A stretch of DNA of 64,000 nucleotides from Odontocerum albicorne (Eukaryota > Arthropoda > Insecta > Trichoptera > Odontoceridae), in assembly GCA_949825065.1 (NCBI GenBank), contig OX463847.1, positions 38,745,042 to 38,809,041 on the forward strand, read 5' to 3'. Positions 10,331-21,887 of the stretch are shown here, in pieces. The translations under genes and the position numbers were made by a program. Each line of letters opens with the position of its first letter. The stretch's first letter is position 1. The notes beneath the pieces were generated by a model, which searched no databases, had not been told where the DNA came from, and saw nothing but the letters and a program-made list of their open reading frames with translations.

Positions 10331-10634
10331 CGATCTTCCTGATTCAATCAGAAATGTTTCATTATTATATTTTTTTAACAACTAAAGCATTCTGTATATC
10401 AAAATATTCTTCGTGTCTAATTAATACACAATTGTTATCCCTATTATTTCCCATAATATTTATGTTTTATTTCAATTTTTGTTACTTTTACTCTAATATT
10501 ATATAATTTTCATTTACAAGTTAAATAGATATCGATATTTTATCAAACAAAATCTGGTTGATTAGAAGGAATCGCAATTGCTTAAAAGCATTAAATCCGC
10601 CAGATGTTTCAACATGAAAGTGTTAAAATAATTA
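10331..10634. other. AT-rich stretch, nothing recognised
   Basis: No coding signal, inverted repeat or SINE boxes seen. Confidence 0.5.
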
Positions 10635-11000
10635 AAATAGTTTTAAAAAGCGATTGAAAAACTCTTAATTTCTAGTCAGCAATTTTGCTCTCAATTCTCT
10701 TTGTGTCTTTTGCGTCCATTTTTTTTTCATTGATTGATGATATCTCATTTTTATTATTCATTGACTTTGTTATAATTAATAATATTTTTTGTGATCATGT
10801 ATAATAATTTTTTGTGATCATGTATAATAATTTTTTGTGATCATGTATAATAATTTTTTGTGATCATGTATAATAATTTTTTGTGATCATGTATAATAAT
10901 TTTTATGATACTCTATTTTTGTTTTCGTCTGGTTGGTTGGAAAATATTTAGCAATAACTCCTCTAGACTGTTAAACAAAGAAAAAATGTCAATGAATAAA
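10635..11000 (+). repeat. Diverged LINE-A 3' end with 23-bp tandem insert
   Basis: Starts with the LINE-A segment aaaaactcttaatttctagt and ends with gtctggttggttggaaaa; between them 10790-10910 holds five 23-bp units of gtgatcatgtataataattt. Confidence 0.7.
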
Positions 11001-11249
11001 TAATATAAAACAAAACTGAAAATTCATATAACGCTGTTTAGAGTGTAGATTCTCTTCAAGGGCGCTTCCATTCGGGATTCGAACCCACTATTGACAAATT
11101 AAAATATCACAAATATACATAAATTGAGGTTAATGAGTCACAAAGAAATATACATAAATTGAGTGTAATGGGTGACTCCTAATTAATTGAGTGTAATAAT
11201 GGATGCAGAGAACTACCTAATCTGAGGCCTGCGGCCATTATATTAGGTA

Positions 11250-11464
11250 TAGTTCGGAAATTCTAGGATGAGTCATGTGACAGTTCACAAATTTGTCCCA
11301 ATACAACCTTGTAACGATGTTCAGTAATTTTAATTATTTTATCAACTTTAATATAAGCCTCAATTCTAATAAATAGCAAGTTATTTACGTAAATACATTA
11401 CATAAGGTTGTATTGGGGCAAATTTGTGAGCTGTCACAGGACTCATCCTAGAATTTCCGAACTA
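11250..11464. mobile_element. Complete TA-type MITE with ~60-bp inverted ends
   Basis: Starts tagttcggaaattctaggat and ends with its complement; TA on both sides (11248-11249, 11465-11466). The inverted ends extend to caaatttgtcccaatacaac. No coding capacity. Related to 191-900 and 49629-49738. Confidence 0.85.
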
Positions 11465-11552
11465 TAGTTCCCGCATCTGCATATGCTAGAAATATAATTT
11501 TTCGCCAAACTTACCAAGGAAATACAAACTACAAAGAAATATTTGTAGTTAA

Positions 11553-12144
11553 CCTTTCCCTTACTGTGTTAAAAAAATCCGCGCGTTCCAGTGCTGTGTA
11601 TTCAATACACATATAAAAATGAGCGATTTAAAACCGGAAAAATAAAAATATTGATAGCTTAAATTAATTAAATTTGAAGTCATAATAATTGAAATTTAAT
11701 TGCTGAAAACATGAAAAAAACTTCGGCCGACGTTCACAAAACGGGCGAAAAGACCACCTCAAATGGCTTCCCGAGAGCTACTGAAGCGAGAGAAACGAGC
11801 GAACTGAGATTGTATTTCTTGCATTCCCATATACCGAAGTAGAGTGAGAGTGAGACATGAATAGTGTCGCTTTCTCACCCATAGCGGTTTTTTAGAATGA
11901 ATATGCTTACGTCACACACTGGCACACGTTTGAGTGTATTGGTGAATTTATTCCCGATTTTCACAAAATATCTCTGATGTGGCCGATAAGTGCTAATTAT
12001 TATTAATATTATTGTTTTCATTCAATGCGTAAATGTATTACGGAGGAATACCTAAAATCTGAACCCAGTATTTATTATATTTATAGAGATATTAAAGTTT
12101 TTAGAAGCAATGTGTACTAGTTACACATCACATGGAAGGAAGGG
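11553..12144. mobile_element. piggyBac-type MITE
   Basis: Left TTAA at 11549-11552, right flank decayed to TTAT. Ends cctttccctt and ggaaggaaggg; whole length matches 41563-42175. Confidence 0.8.
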
Positions 12145-12277
12145 TTATTCCGATATGTGATAATAACAAATTCGGCTTTAGGCGTATTATTGTAATAAAT
12201 AAATAGTGTATTATTTTCAAGAAATAAAACACATGGAATTGATTATACCATGTGACTTTCAATATAACCCTACCTAG

Positions 12278-12439
12278 TTACGGCCCTGCGACGATTATTG
12301 ATCGGGAAGCCCTTCATGTCAGTTATCAGTCAGCTGGGTGGATTGAAGGTTACAATACCTGGGGACGTCAAGAACTTATTTGTCTAATCATTAAGTGCAT
12401 TGCCAGACAACGGAGGCCTTTGAAGTTCACAAATAATAA
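12278..12439 (+). CDS. Odorant-receptor-like (7tm_6) penultimate exon
   Basis: Acceptor ACCTAG and donor AA/GTAACG bound 162 bases with one open frame: YGPATIIDREALHVSYQSAG, then W and ending RQRRPLKFTN. Insect odorant receptors have near the C-terminus a pattern YG..(V/I)..ES..V..AxY...W..., a charged break, a hydrophobic run and then RAQRPLxLT, often with an intron just after it. The fit in order and spacing is good, but conservation in this family is weak. No last exon (with SYSxFTxL-type end) and no upstream exons were seen, so it may be an orphan exon or a pseudogene fragment. It lies on the opposite strand within an intron of the SLC7-like gene. Confidence 0.4.
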
Positions 12440-12499
12440 GTAACGAGTCAAGTTTTAGACAGATCAGGCGAATCCAGAGTTGAACTCAGTTTATAATAA

Positions 12500-12630
12500 T
12501 TTAACAAATATCATGACTTGATTAATAAATTGATATTAATTTGATTAGATATCATGACTTGATTAATAAATTTATATTAATTTGATTAGATATCATGACT
12601 TGATTAATAAATTGATATTAATTTGATCAT
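12500..12630. repeat. 41-bp repeat, three units
   Basis: Units start atatcatgacttgattaata. Confidence 0.9.
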
Positions 12631-12654
12631 ATAACTTCATACCAGAAGGCATTG

Positions 12655-13272
12655 TACTGATTGAATGTTAGAAATAGACGCCAAATTCACATACTGTCTC
12701 TATTGTATAATATCCTTAACTGTCCCGCTGCACCCTTTTATCTCGCCGAAAATTTTCAGCGTCTTTCCAATCATGGATTAGCGCTACGCTCAAACAGAGA
12801 TTGTTTATTGGCCTTTCCAGTTCACCGCTCCTCTTTCTTTACGTCGTCCTTGACTGTCCATTCAGTGAGACTCTGGAATCAGTTACAAACCAATATAAGA
12901 CTCGCTCTGTCCTTGGCATGCTTTAAGAAGCGACTGAAAAACCCCTTAATTTCTAGTCAGTAAAATAACGTGTTTCATTCCTGATTTTTCTTTTCCTTTC
13001 CTCTCCACCATCCCTTCCTTTCCTTTTGATTGATGATATCTCACTTTATATGAAAAATAATGTTCGGGTGATTGTCCGTCTTTGTAGGGTTCGTGGGCAT
13101 GTTCTCGCGTATATGTTTATGGATTTCGTGGGGATGGATAGTCATTTGAATGATTTATGCGACCACGTAACTTGCTTCATTTACTTTTGTCTGGTTGGTT
13201 GGAAGAGATTGCCACCTGGCAATAATCCCGCTAGATTGTATTGCAATAAAAGTGTTAAATAAATAAATAGAT
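12655..13272 (+). pseudogene. LINE-A, 5'-truncated, best 3' end
   Basis: Open reading from 12661: RRQIHILSLLYNILNCPAAP ... VHSVRLWNQLQTNIRLALSL, ending FKKRLKNPLISSQ. This is the standard C-terminus after the reverse transcriptase in Jockey/CR1-like non-LTR elements (VRLWNxLP.. then F+..LK..L). The 3' untranslated segment ends ctggttggttggaagagatt, gccacctggcaataa and a taaa-rich tail. Polymerase and endonuclease are absent. The tail is shared with SINE-1. Confidence 0.85.
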
Positions 13273-13596
13273 AAGATTTGATCAAAATATAGTGATTTCC
13301 ACGGGAACCAGTATGTATCGCGATTGATACGTAAATCAATTGAAGCGTCCCGACATAAATACGTAGTGAGGTCTCAAATTTTTCGGCCCAAAGATATAAA
13401 AGAATATCGTCACCCTGTGGTTCAGTATATTTTTATTCTTAAGTTTTTGGAGTGAATTAAAGAAACTTTATTCTTATGTTTGTGAAGTGAGTTAAAGAAA
13501 CTATATGCTTAAGTTTTTGGAGAAAGTGCTTCTGCTAGCCTAGCTTGACGAGGGTCACTTTTAATAGATTCTTTGCCAAGGTTTACCTGTTTAGAT

Positions 13597-14261
13597 CATA
13601 GTTTTCCAAAAATTTTCACCCCGTAGACCACTTGTCGATTTTTTGTTTTCCGTAGACCCCCTGCCTGCCTAATATTGAATTTTCCTAAACTTACTAACTT
13701 CAAATGTGTTTTTGACAGCTGACACAGTGCTGTTCACCTTGATAAGGTTTTTTGTAGAGTGGGCAATTGTTAAAACAGAAAAACATGTACAATTTTTATT
13801 CATACCTTTATTGAAAAGACACAAAATGCAAGTAAATATTTGGCTTTGAAAAGAAACAAATCAAAACCTAGTAAAATTCTTACATAAAATGAATACATAA
13901 ATAATACTGTTAATGAGGAGAATGAACCTGATGCTCTGATAGCAATGATTCCGTATTTGGCTTCAAATTAGTGAGGTATAGTCTTAATTCTCCACGTTCA
14001 GTGATTTGCATTCAATTTCTTTATACGAGTATAAGTATTTTCTATGTTTAATATAAGTATTATGTACACACAATCTGTGTTAGTTGTAATAAGACATTTA
14101 CGGAACAATTGACGATGATCTGCTTAAATGGGGTCCGCTCACGTGGACCCCCATTTACATCTCGTGCACCCCCATTTTCTTTTCTCGCTGACATAGACCC
14201 CCTGCAAGTCGAAATCGACCCTTGGGTATCCATATACCATAGACCACTTGGATAATCTTTG
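13597..14261. mobile_element. hAT non-autonomous element
   Basis: Identical 8-bp flanks gtttagat (13589-13596, 14262-14269). Short imperfect inverted ends (catagttttccaa / caaagattatccaa) with subterminal gtagacc motifs repeated at both ends. No transposase frame seen. Confidence 0.75.
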
Positions 14262-14300
14262 GTTTAGATCAATTTTTTGTTGAAAATGACGTAGAAGATT

Positions 14301-14705
14301 TTTAGGAGCTAGTCCTTAAGGGAGAGATGATGATGATTTGTTGATAAATAAAACTCGTTAGATCGCAATGCGGAAAGAGAGAAATTTTATTAGTAACGTA
14401 GGTATTTATATCATTTTAGAATGTGCGCGAGAATGCGCTCGCGATATGCCTACGTCTCGTTTCTGCGAATGCAAAAACGATTAATGTTGTATGTAGGTAT
14501 CATTCAAATACGAAACTGGCGAGACAAGTGTGGTGCGTTCTCGCTCTAGTATGGAATGCGGTCCGCTCCCGGCTACGGGTTGAATGGCCGGCGCGTGGAC
14601 TTTGTAATTGTTTGTTTTGCATTGCTAAGGAATGCAAAGGTCACTTCATCGGTCATTGACCGTGTGTATGGACGCCCACAGTGTTCCGAGTGTGCGACCG
14701 CCACA
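14301..14705 (-). repeat. LTR-like repeat (copy 1)
   Basis: Matches 30488-30898 in the opposite orientation. On the minus strand it starts TGTGGCGGTCGCACAC, carries a TATA-like tataaatacctacg and an AATAAA about 20 bases on, and TG...CA ends can be placed at 14705 and 14339. No reverse transcriptase lies next to it, so a solo LTR or truncated element is likely. Confidence 0.5.
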
Positions 14706-15089
14706 GATTCTTCGCATCTAAATATCGTTTGATTTCTGTCAGACTCTTCCTTTAGAAGAAACTTGATGACCGCGCGATTTTCAATTTTGGATAATGACAC
14801 GTCTGCTATTGGCTCTAGTTGACAGGTGTGTTCGGCGTGTTATCTGTTCATACACGTTCTTGGTTGGAATTTTTTAGATCTAGCTTCGAAACATGTATAT
14901 CTATAAATTATCACCTATCCGACAACCCACGTTCAGAAAACATATACATTATTTTTCATGAACTGTTAAACCTTAAAAGCGATGGACACAAAACTGTGAT
15001 CATTAATTACAAATAAGAACACATTACCTCAAAATTACATGGCAACACCAAGCACTTGTAAAAGTTGTCACAGATATTTTATGCAAACA
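14706..15089. other. Nothing recognised
   Basis: AT-rich, with short ORFs lacking any family signal. Confidence 0.45.
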
Positions 15090-15460
15090 TCAGTCTTAGG
15101 CAACTTGAAACAGCAGTAATGCGAGTGCTTAGGTGGTCGGCGTATCACTGAAGTATAAAATTAAGAGCTCACGCATTCGTGGTAGCCTGGGGGTCACTGA
15201 CATAAACAGTAAGCGGAAAGAGCGACAGCTAAGATGGTACGGGCACATAAGACGGATACCACCAGACCATACTGTAAATCAGGCAATGTCTGTGGATCTT
15301 CCTCTACAGCCGTCCAGAGGAAGACCAAAGAACTCCTGGATGACTCAATGCTCCAAAATCCTGCAGAGAAACGGTTTAGACGAAAGCGACACCCAGAACC
15401 GAAGAATATACAGCCTGAGAACGAGAAGAGCTGACCCCAACAGCCTACCTTGGCAATGAG
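15090..15460 (+). pseudogene. LINE reverse transcriptase C-terminal fragment
   Basis: Frames give LETAVMRVLRW, then RIRGSLGV, LRWYGHIRRIPPDHTVNQAM and SRGRPKNSWM. These are the usual C-terminal landmarks of RTE-like LINE ORF2 (MRMLRW..., RGSLGV, LRWYGHV, GRGRPKKRW). A frame change near 15140 breaks it. Confidence 0.7.
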
Positions 15461-15629
15461 TTGGGACAGTGTCAGGAAGAAGATCAGTCTTACGGAAGCA
15501 CTAGCTTTGTGAGGATGACGTCCAGTAAACTCGTCGAAACTAGTTGAGCATAAAAAATACATATACGCGATACCAGCCATAAGTTTTCAATCAAAAGCAA
15601 AAAAAGTAAATAATTCTGTTAAAACGTAC

Positions 15630-15780
15630 ACATGCCCTAGTTCGTAAGACGCTTGTATTTCGACCCGGGGGTTACAGGTTCGATTTCTGTTGTTACTTTA
15701 TTTATAAAGAAAAGGTTCCACTATGATTGGTTGAAGGAGATTACCAAGTTATACTATATACAACGAAAGTGTTATACTTT
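15630..15780 (+). repeat. SINE-1, complete copy
   Basis: A-box region tgccctagttcgtaagacgc, B box caggttcgatttctg, A-rich linker, ggttccact, and the tail gattggttgaaggagattac. Confidence 0.7.
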
Positions 15781-16363
15781 CAAAATATGCGCCCTTATAC
15801 CATACATATAATATAAAATCGATACGTTTTTAACACTTGCCTCCCTGTGATGGATAGCGAGTGACCAAGACTTATATTTTATTTGATTATTCGACGTTTT
15901 AATACACAATAAAAGGATTTTTATAGCTAATTACAAAAAATAAACTAGCAGATTTTGCATAATTTTAATTTAAAATATACATTTTTTACTGGACGCTTAG
16001 CGTCCAGCACCGTGGTTGGCGGATTTTTTTAGCACAGTAAGACAAGTGTTAAAATATAATAAGAGTACATCTTTGGTCATCAATAACTGTAGGCTATAAA
16101 AAAAAATTATGGGAGTCACTGGGAGCAGGTGGCTCAAAATGAAGCCGGCTTCTAGGTGATACTGAAAGATAAAAACCGGTCCACCCCATGAGAATAACAC
16201 TTGTTTAGAAAATTGGGACATATTTTATTCCCCATAATAGTGTACACATTCTTTGCGTCTTCTATAATACATCCATACACCGTCCTTTACTACTCCTACG
16301 ACATCTCTGATTTTCTACGTTTCCTTCTTTATATTTTATTGAAAAATAATAAATTGTTATTAC
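15781..16363. other. Intron 1 segment, no feature
   Basis: AT-rich; no repeat boundary or coding signal recognised. Confidence 0.45.
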
Positions 16364-16513
16364 CTCCCAATGCTGCAACGAAGGCTGAGAATGGCAGGGC
16401 TGGTAGCAGGGCACGGCCTGACATCGCAGCACCCAGCGCACTCAGCCATAGGGTGCCGATAGCAAGCCGCGAGGCCCATCCTGGACAAAACGTTGTCAGC
16501 GATGCAGACATTT
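16364..16513 (-). CDS. SLC7 CAT-like transporter, exon 1
   Basis: Acceptor TTTGTACAG followed by AAATGTCT, and donor GGAG/GTAATA. After two bases completing an upstream codon the frame reads MSASLTTFCP, then hydrophobic segments to FVAALG plus a G that joins exon 2. The LTTF block fits the (L/C)xTFDL motif that precedes TM1 in cationic amino acid transporters, and the spacing from LTTF to the ARSLAGTLDAL block (98 residues) is close to that in mammalian CAT-1 (about 107). However the TM1 unwound motif GVGSTLGAGVYVL is not kept; the aligned stretch is AIGTLWLSALGAAM. The internal ATG could be the start, or coding may begin in the exon at 45007-45022. Confidence 0.7.
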
Positions 16514-16689
16514 CTGTACAAACATAAGAAAAATACAAATAATTAACGTTTACTGACACTTTTTACTCAACACTCATAAACAGCGATAAGCACAAATATA
16601 TTTTTTTCCAAAATAACAATTCCCACTTTATTTATTGATATAATAATATAAACAGTAATAAAGTGTCCTTTAAATATACATACCAACCA

Positions 16690-16960
16690 TCACGCCATTT
16701 CTCTGTCGGGATAGGCAGAGAGGACATAGTGCCATAATTTCCTATCTCTTCACACATCCTTAGTTTCTTCTAGATCTATACATCTTCTAAAACAATACGA
16801 TTTCTCTAATTTTCTACATTTCCTTCTCTCAGAATATCATTCACTTATCCAACCATACTTTCCTTAGTCTTCCTTTACCACAATTTTTCCTCAAATTTGT
16901 ACGATATATCTGTTTTGTTTTGTCTTTCTTCATTCACTCATTCATTCTAGATGCCCAAAT
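16690..16960 (-). pseudogene. RTE-type LINE 3' end
   Basis: Minus-strand 3' untranslated sequence shared with 43965, 44690, 45435 and 57270 (complement of catcacgccatttctctgtc). It leads directly into the LINE-derived array on its right. Confidence 0.65.
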
Positions 16961-19160
16961 AATTTCAACGTACTCTTCTTTATGTTACTCATTCGTAACA
17001 CACCAGCCTTTAATTCACATTTATCCCTTATCACTTCATTCCGTATTCGGTCAATACTCACTCGTAATACACAAGCCTTTACTTCACATTTATCCCTTAT
17101 CACTTCATTCCGTATTCTGTCAATACTCACTCGTAACACACCAGCCTTTACTTCACATCTATCCTTTGTCACTTCATTCCGTATTCTGTCAAACCATTGT
17201 CACTTCATGTTTTGTCTTTCTTCATTCACTCATTCATTCTAGATGCCCAAATAATTTCAACGTACTCTTCTTTATGTTACTCATTCGTAACACACCAGCC
17301 TTTACTTCACATTTATCCCTTATCACTTCATTCCGTATTCTGTCAATACTCACTCGTAACACACCAGCCTTTACTTCACATTTATTCCTTATCACTTCAT
17401 TCCGTATTCTGTCAATACTCACTCGTAATACACCAGCCTTTACTTCACATCTATCCTTTATCACTTCATTCCGTATTCTGTCAAACCATTGTCACTTCAT
17501 GTTTTGTCTTTCTTCATTCACTCATTCATTCTAGATGCCCAAATAATTTCAACGTACTCTTCTTTATGTTACTCATTCGTAATACACCAGCCTTTACTTC
17601 ACATTTATCCCTTATCACTTCATTCCGTATTCTGTCAATACTCACTCGTAACACACCAGCCTTTACTTCACATTTATTCCTTATCACTTCATTCCGTATT
17701 CTGTCAATACTCAATCGTAACACACCAGCCTTTACTTCACATTTATTCCTTATCACTTCATTCCGTATTCTGTGAATACTCACTCGTAATACACAAGCCT
17801 TTACTTCACATTTATCCCTTATCACTTAATTCCGTATTCTGTCAATACTCACTCGTAACACACCAGCCTTTACTTCACATTTATCCTTTATCACTTCATT
17901 CCGTATTCTGTCAAACCATTGTCACTTCATGTTTTGTCTTTCTTCATTCACTCATTCATTCTAGATGCCCAAATAATTTCAACGTACTCTTCTTTATGTT
18001 ACTCGTTCGTAACACACCAGCCTTTACTTCGCATTTATCCTTTATAACTTCATTCCGTATTCTGTCAATACTCACTGGTAACACACCAGCCTTTACTTCA
18101 CATCTATCCTTTATCACTTCATTCCGTATTCTGTCAAACCATTGTCACTTCATGTTTTGTCTTTCTTCATTCACTCATTCATTCTAGATGCCCAAATAAT
18201 TTCAACGTACTCTTCTTTATGTTACTCGTTCGTAACACACCAGCCTTTACTTCGCATTTATCCTTTATAACTTCATTCCGTATTCTGTCAATACTCACTG
18301 GTAACACACCAGCCTTTACTTCACATCTATCCTTTATCACTTCATTCCGTATTCTGTCAAACCATTGTCACTTCATGTTTTGTCTTTCTTCATTCACTCA
18401 TTCATTCTAGATGCCCAAATAATTTCAACGTACTCTTCTTTATGTTACTCGTTCGTAACACACCAGCCTTTACTTCGCATTTATCTTTATAACTTCATTC
18501 CGTATTCTGTCAATACTCACTGGTAACACACCAGCCTTTACTTCACATCTATCCTTTATCACTTCATTCCGTATTCTGTCAAACCATTGTCACTTCATGT
18601 TTTGTCTTTCTTCATTGACTCATTCATTCTAGATGCCCAAATAATTTCAACGTACTCTTCTTTATGTTACTCGTTCGTAACACACCAGCCTTTACTTCGC
18701 ATTTATCCTTTATAACTTCATTCCGTATTCTGTCAATACTCACTCGTAACACACCAGCCTTTACTTTACATTTATTCCTTATCACTTCGTTCCGTATTCT
18801 GTCAATACTCACTCGTAACACACCAGCCTTTACTTCACATTTATCCCTTATCACTTCATTCCGTACTGTTAATACTCACTCGTAACACACCAGCCTTTAC
18901 TTCACATTTATCCCTTATCACTTCATTCCGTACTGTTAATACTCACTCGTAACACACCGGCCTTTACTTAACATTTATTCCTTATCACTTCGTTCCGTAC
19001 TCTGTCAATACTCACTCATAACACACCAGCCTTTACTTCGCATTTATCCTTTATAACTTCATTCCGTATTCTGTCAATACTCACTCGTAACACACCGGCC
19101 TTTACTTTACATTTATTCCTTATCACTTCATTCCGTATTCTGTCAAACCATTGTCACTTC
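16960..19160 (-). repeat. Higher-order satellite built from RTE LINE coding sequence
   Basis: A 69-bp unit (on the minus strand 23 codons reading DRIRNEVIRDKCEVKAGVLR plus RVS) repeats one to four times between ~85-bp spacers that read KSTLKLFGHLE. Spacer intervals are about 292, 428, 227 and 220. The same peptide order occurs once in ordinary copies such as 39915-40395 (EFIRDECELKADVLSK ... FRHVERMNEESL), so the array grew from one LINE fragment. Confidence 0.9.
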
Positions 19161-19744
19161 ACAGAGATAGGAGAGACAGGAGAACGTTATATAAAGTATA
19201 TCGAAAAATGATGTGTGTCAAAACGACGAACACTTCTTTAGGCCAAAGGCATCATTATTCACCACCTAGGATGTACAACGCAATGTCTTATGAGCGGAAG
19301 TCATTTCCTTTTTTATAGCTCAAATACACTTAAGGAATGACTCTCTGCGAGAATGTTGTTGCACATTGAGAAATAATGAATGGCGGGGATCTTATTTTTC
19401 TTTTTACCCATGGGTTAGATCCATGGGGTTGCGTTCAAATGCAGAATTCTTAGTATTTGTACGCGGTTATTAGGTGTGATGGACAAGGATTTGTGACATT
19501 TTCTCTCTGTGATGGGAGAAAAATACGAACCTGGCAACAACGATTATATTTCTTTGCCACAAATTATTATTTCTAAAATAATAATTAAAATCAATAGTCT
19601 CACAAACAAGCATTGATTGAATCAAGTTGATGTATATCAACCGACACCAGTATTCAGCAATAGACAACTATCACAAGGCTAAATATTTTTTTGTTTAGTT
19701 AAATATTATTTTTTTACTAACAATTTGTGGAATGCAAACATAAT
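19161..19744. other. Nothing recognised
   Basis: No clear repeat or coding segment; a short inverted pair ccatgggtt/gatccatgg at 19408-19427. Confidence 0.45.
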
Positions 19745-19860
19745 CCTTATAAGAGTTGTTTGAGAAGGTGTATGGATGCATAAGAAAATATCTGTGTCGA
19801 GATAAAAAAATCTGGCGTTTTATCGTATCTGCTTATCCCGACGGAGAAATGGCATGACGA
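19745..19860 (+). pseudogene. RTE LINE 3' tail fragment
   Basis: gagttgtttgagaaggtgta and gacggagaaatggcatga are the plus-strand form of the tail at 16690. Confidence 0.6.
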
Positions 19861-20034
19861 CATTAAGGTTTTCTTATTTGTTGACGTAATATCGATTTTG
19901 ATCAAATAACACGTAATATTTTTTTCTATTTGAGGATAAAGGAACTTTTATATTTGAGGATATATGAACTGTTTGAGTGCAAAGGACCTTTTTGACGATA
20001 AGGGAACTGTTAAGTAGAATTTAGTAGATTTCAG

Positions 20035-20975
20035 TGCAAGAAAAATATTGCGAAAGCCTTGAAATTTTCACGTTAAAATTAGATAGAGAAAAGCGTTGAA
20101 ACATCCACGTTAAAACAAGATAGAGAAAAGCCTGGAAACTTGCACGTTAAAATAAGACAAAGAAAAGCCCGGAAACTTTCACGTTAAAATAAGATAGAAA
20201 AAAGCCTGGAAACTTTCACGTTAAAATAAGATAGAGAAAATCCTTGAAACTTTCACGTTAAAACAAGATAGAGAAAAGCCTGGAAACTTGCACGTTATGT
20301 TAAAATAAGATAGAGAAAAGCTTTGAAACTTTATTTTATTTATTATTATTTATATTTAACACTTTTATTGCAATACAATCTAGCGAGCTTATTGCCAGGT
20401 GGCAATCTCTTCCAACCAACCAGACAAAAGCAAATGAAGCAAGTTACGTGGTCGCATAAATCATTCAAATGACTATCCATCCTCACGAAATCCATAAACA
20501 CATACGTGAGAACATGCCCACGAATCCCACAAAGACGGACAATCACCCGAACATTATTTTTCATATAAAGTGAGATATCATCAATCAAAAGGAAAGGAAA
20601 GGATGGTGGAGAGGAAAGGAAAAGAAAAATCAGGAATGAAACACGTTATTTTACTGACTAGAAATTAAGAGTTTTTTCATTCGCTTCTTAAAGCATGCCA
20701 AGGACGGAGCGAGTCTTATATTGGTTTGTAACTGATTCCAGAGTCTCACTGCATGGACAATAAACACGTTAAACTTAGAAAGAGAAAAGCCTGGAAACTT
20801 GCACGTTAAAATAAGGTAGAGAAAATCCTTGAAACTTTCACGTTAAAATAAGATAGAGAAGCCTGGAAACTTTCACGTTAAAATAAGATAGAGAAAAGCC
20901 TTGAAAATTCCATGTTAAAATAAGATAGAAAAAATCTTTGAAACTTTCACGTTAAAATAAGATAGAGAAAATAAA
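20035..20975. repeat. 37-bp minisatellite interrupted by LINE-A
   Basis: Units gaaactttcacgttaaaata + agatagagaaaagcctg lie on both sides of the insertion at 20331-20760. Confidence 0.9.
20331..20760 (-). repeat. LINE-A 3' end inserted in array
   Basis: Tail first in plus-strand order (tttaacacttttattgcaat), then 3' untranslated part, ending near the ORF2 VRLWNQL codons. 5'-truncated insertion, same family as 12655-13272. Confidence 0.85.
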
Positions 20976-21765
20976 TAAATAAAAAGATAAACTCACCTTA
21001 ATAATACCTAAATTCAAGAGTCAAAAGTTCATTATAACGGCAATGCAGTGTAATAAACATTTCGGAAGGATTTCGTTTTGTTTTATCTGTTAACACTTCT
21101 ATCCCATGTTAAATGAAACTTCATCATAAATTTAATTACAAAACAATCGAATAGTTAAAAACGGTTTCATTTAAATATTTAAAATCACAACAATGTTCAC
21201 AATCATATTTCAGGGTCACTTTTAGAAATTTAATCTACCGCCCCTTATATTTGTTAGAATAAAATTGGCAATATTTGACTTAAATGTCAAGCTAAATTAT
21301 TTTTAACGGTGTCCTTTTATCGAGTTGAAATATAGAATAAAATAACGTCAAATCTTAAATGTCAACATAAAAATTCTTCCAACACGACATTACTCTTTGT
21401 TTTGTCTACATTCACAGCTACGAACTATTATCACTGAAGGTATTGCGTTTTATTATGGTGAAAAAATCAATAATTTCCCGTTTTTCTTTAAATAAGAAAT
21501 ATCGAATAGAAATGGAACGTACGAAATGAAAAACGTTACGCCTGTTGTCAGGCAAACCTCGCTACATGGCGCGGAATGAGACGCCCCCCGCCCTTCATTC
21601 CGCCTATGGTTGAAAATCGATTCTGCGCATTGTTTTTGCTTGAGGGATGTGAAAGAGAAATATTGGGTATAATTGCTTTCTTACCGTGTTCGTGGGAATA
21701 ATGTAGTGTTTTAGGGAATACTTGAAAAATGTTTTTCAATCAGCTGTTATGACATAAAAATGTTT
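20976..21765. other. AT-rich intron, nothing recognised
   Basis: No gene, repeat or hairpin that I can support. Confidence 0.45.
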
Positions 21766-21887
21766 TTAACCCTTCCTTCCCTGTGATGTGTAACTAGTAC
21801 ACATTGCTTCTTAAAACTTTAATATCTCTATAACTATAATAAATACTCGGTTCACAGATTTTTGGTATTCCTCCGTAATACATTTAC

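Noticed and set aside
9892..10506. 204-codon ORF over the 44-bp array
   Set aside because: Repeat translation; three units per 44 residues, no other support.
16364..16513. Alternative alignment of SLC7 exon 1 to TM8 (GWAxxxxxxxGxL...P)
   Set aside because: Local similarity exists, but exon order on the strand, phase and the TM1-to-TM4 spacing favour the N-terminal placement; the true TM8 lead-in is the exon at 1-64.
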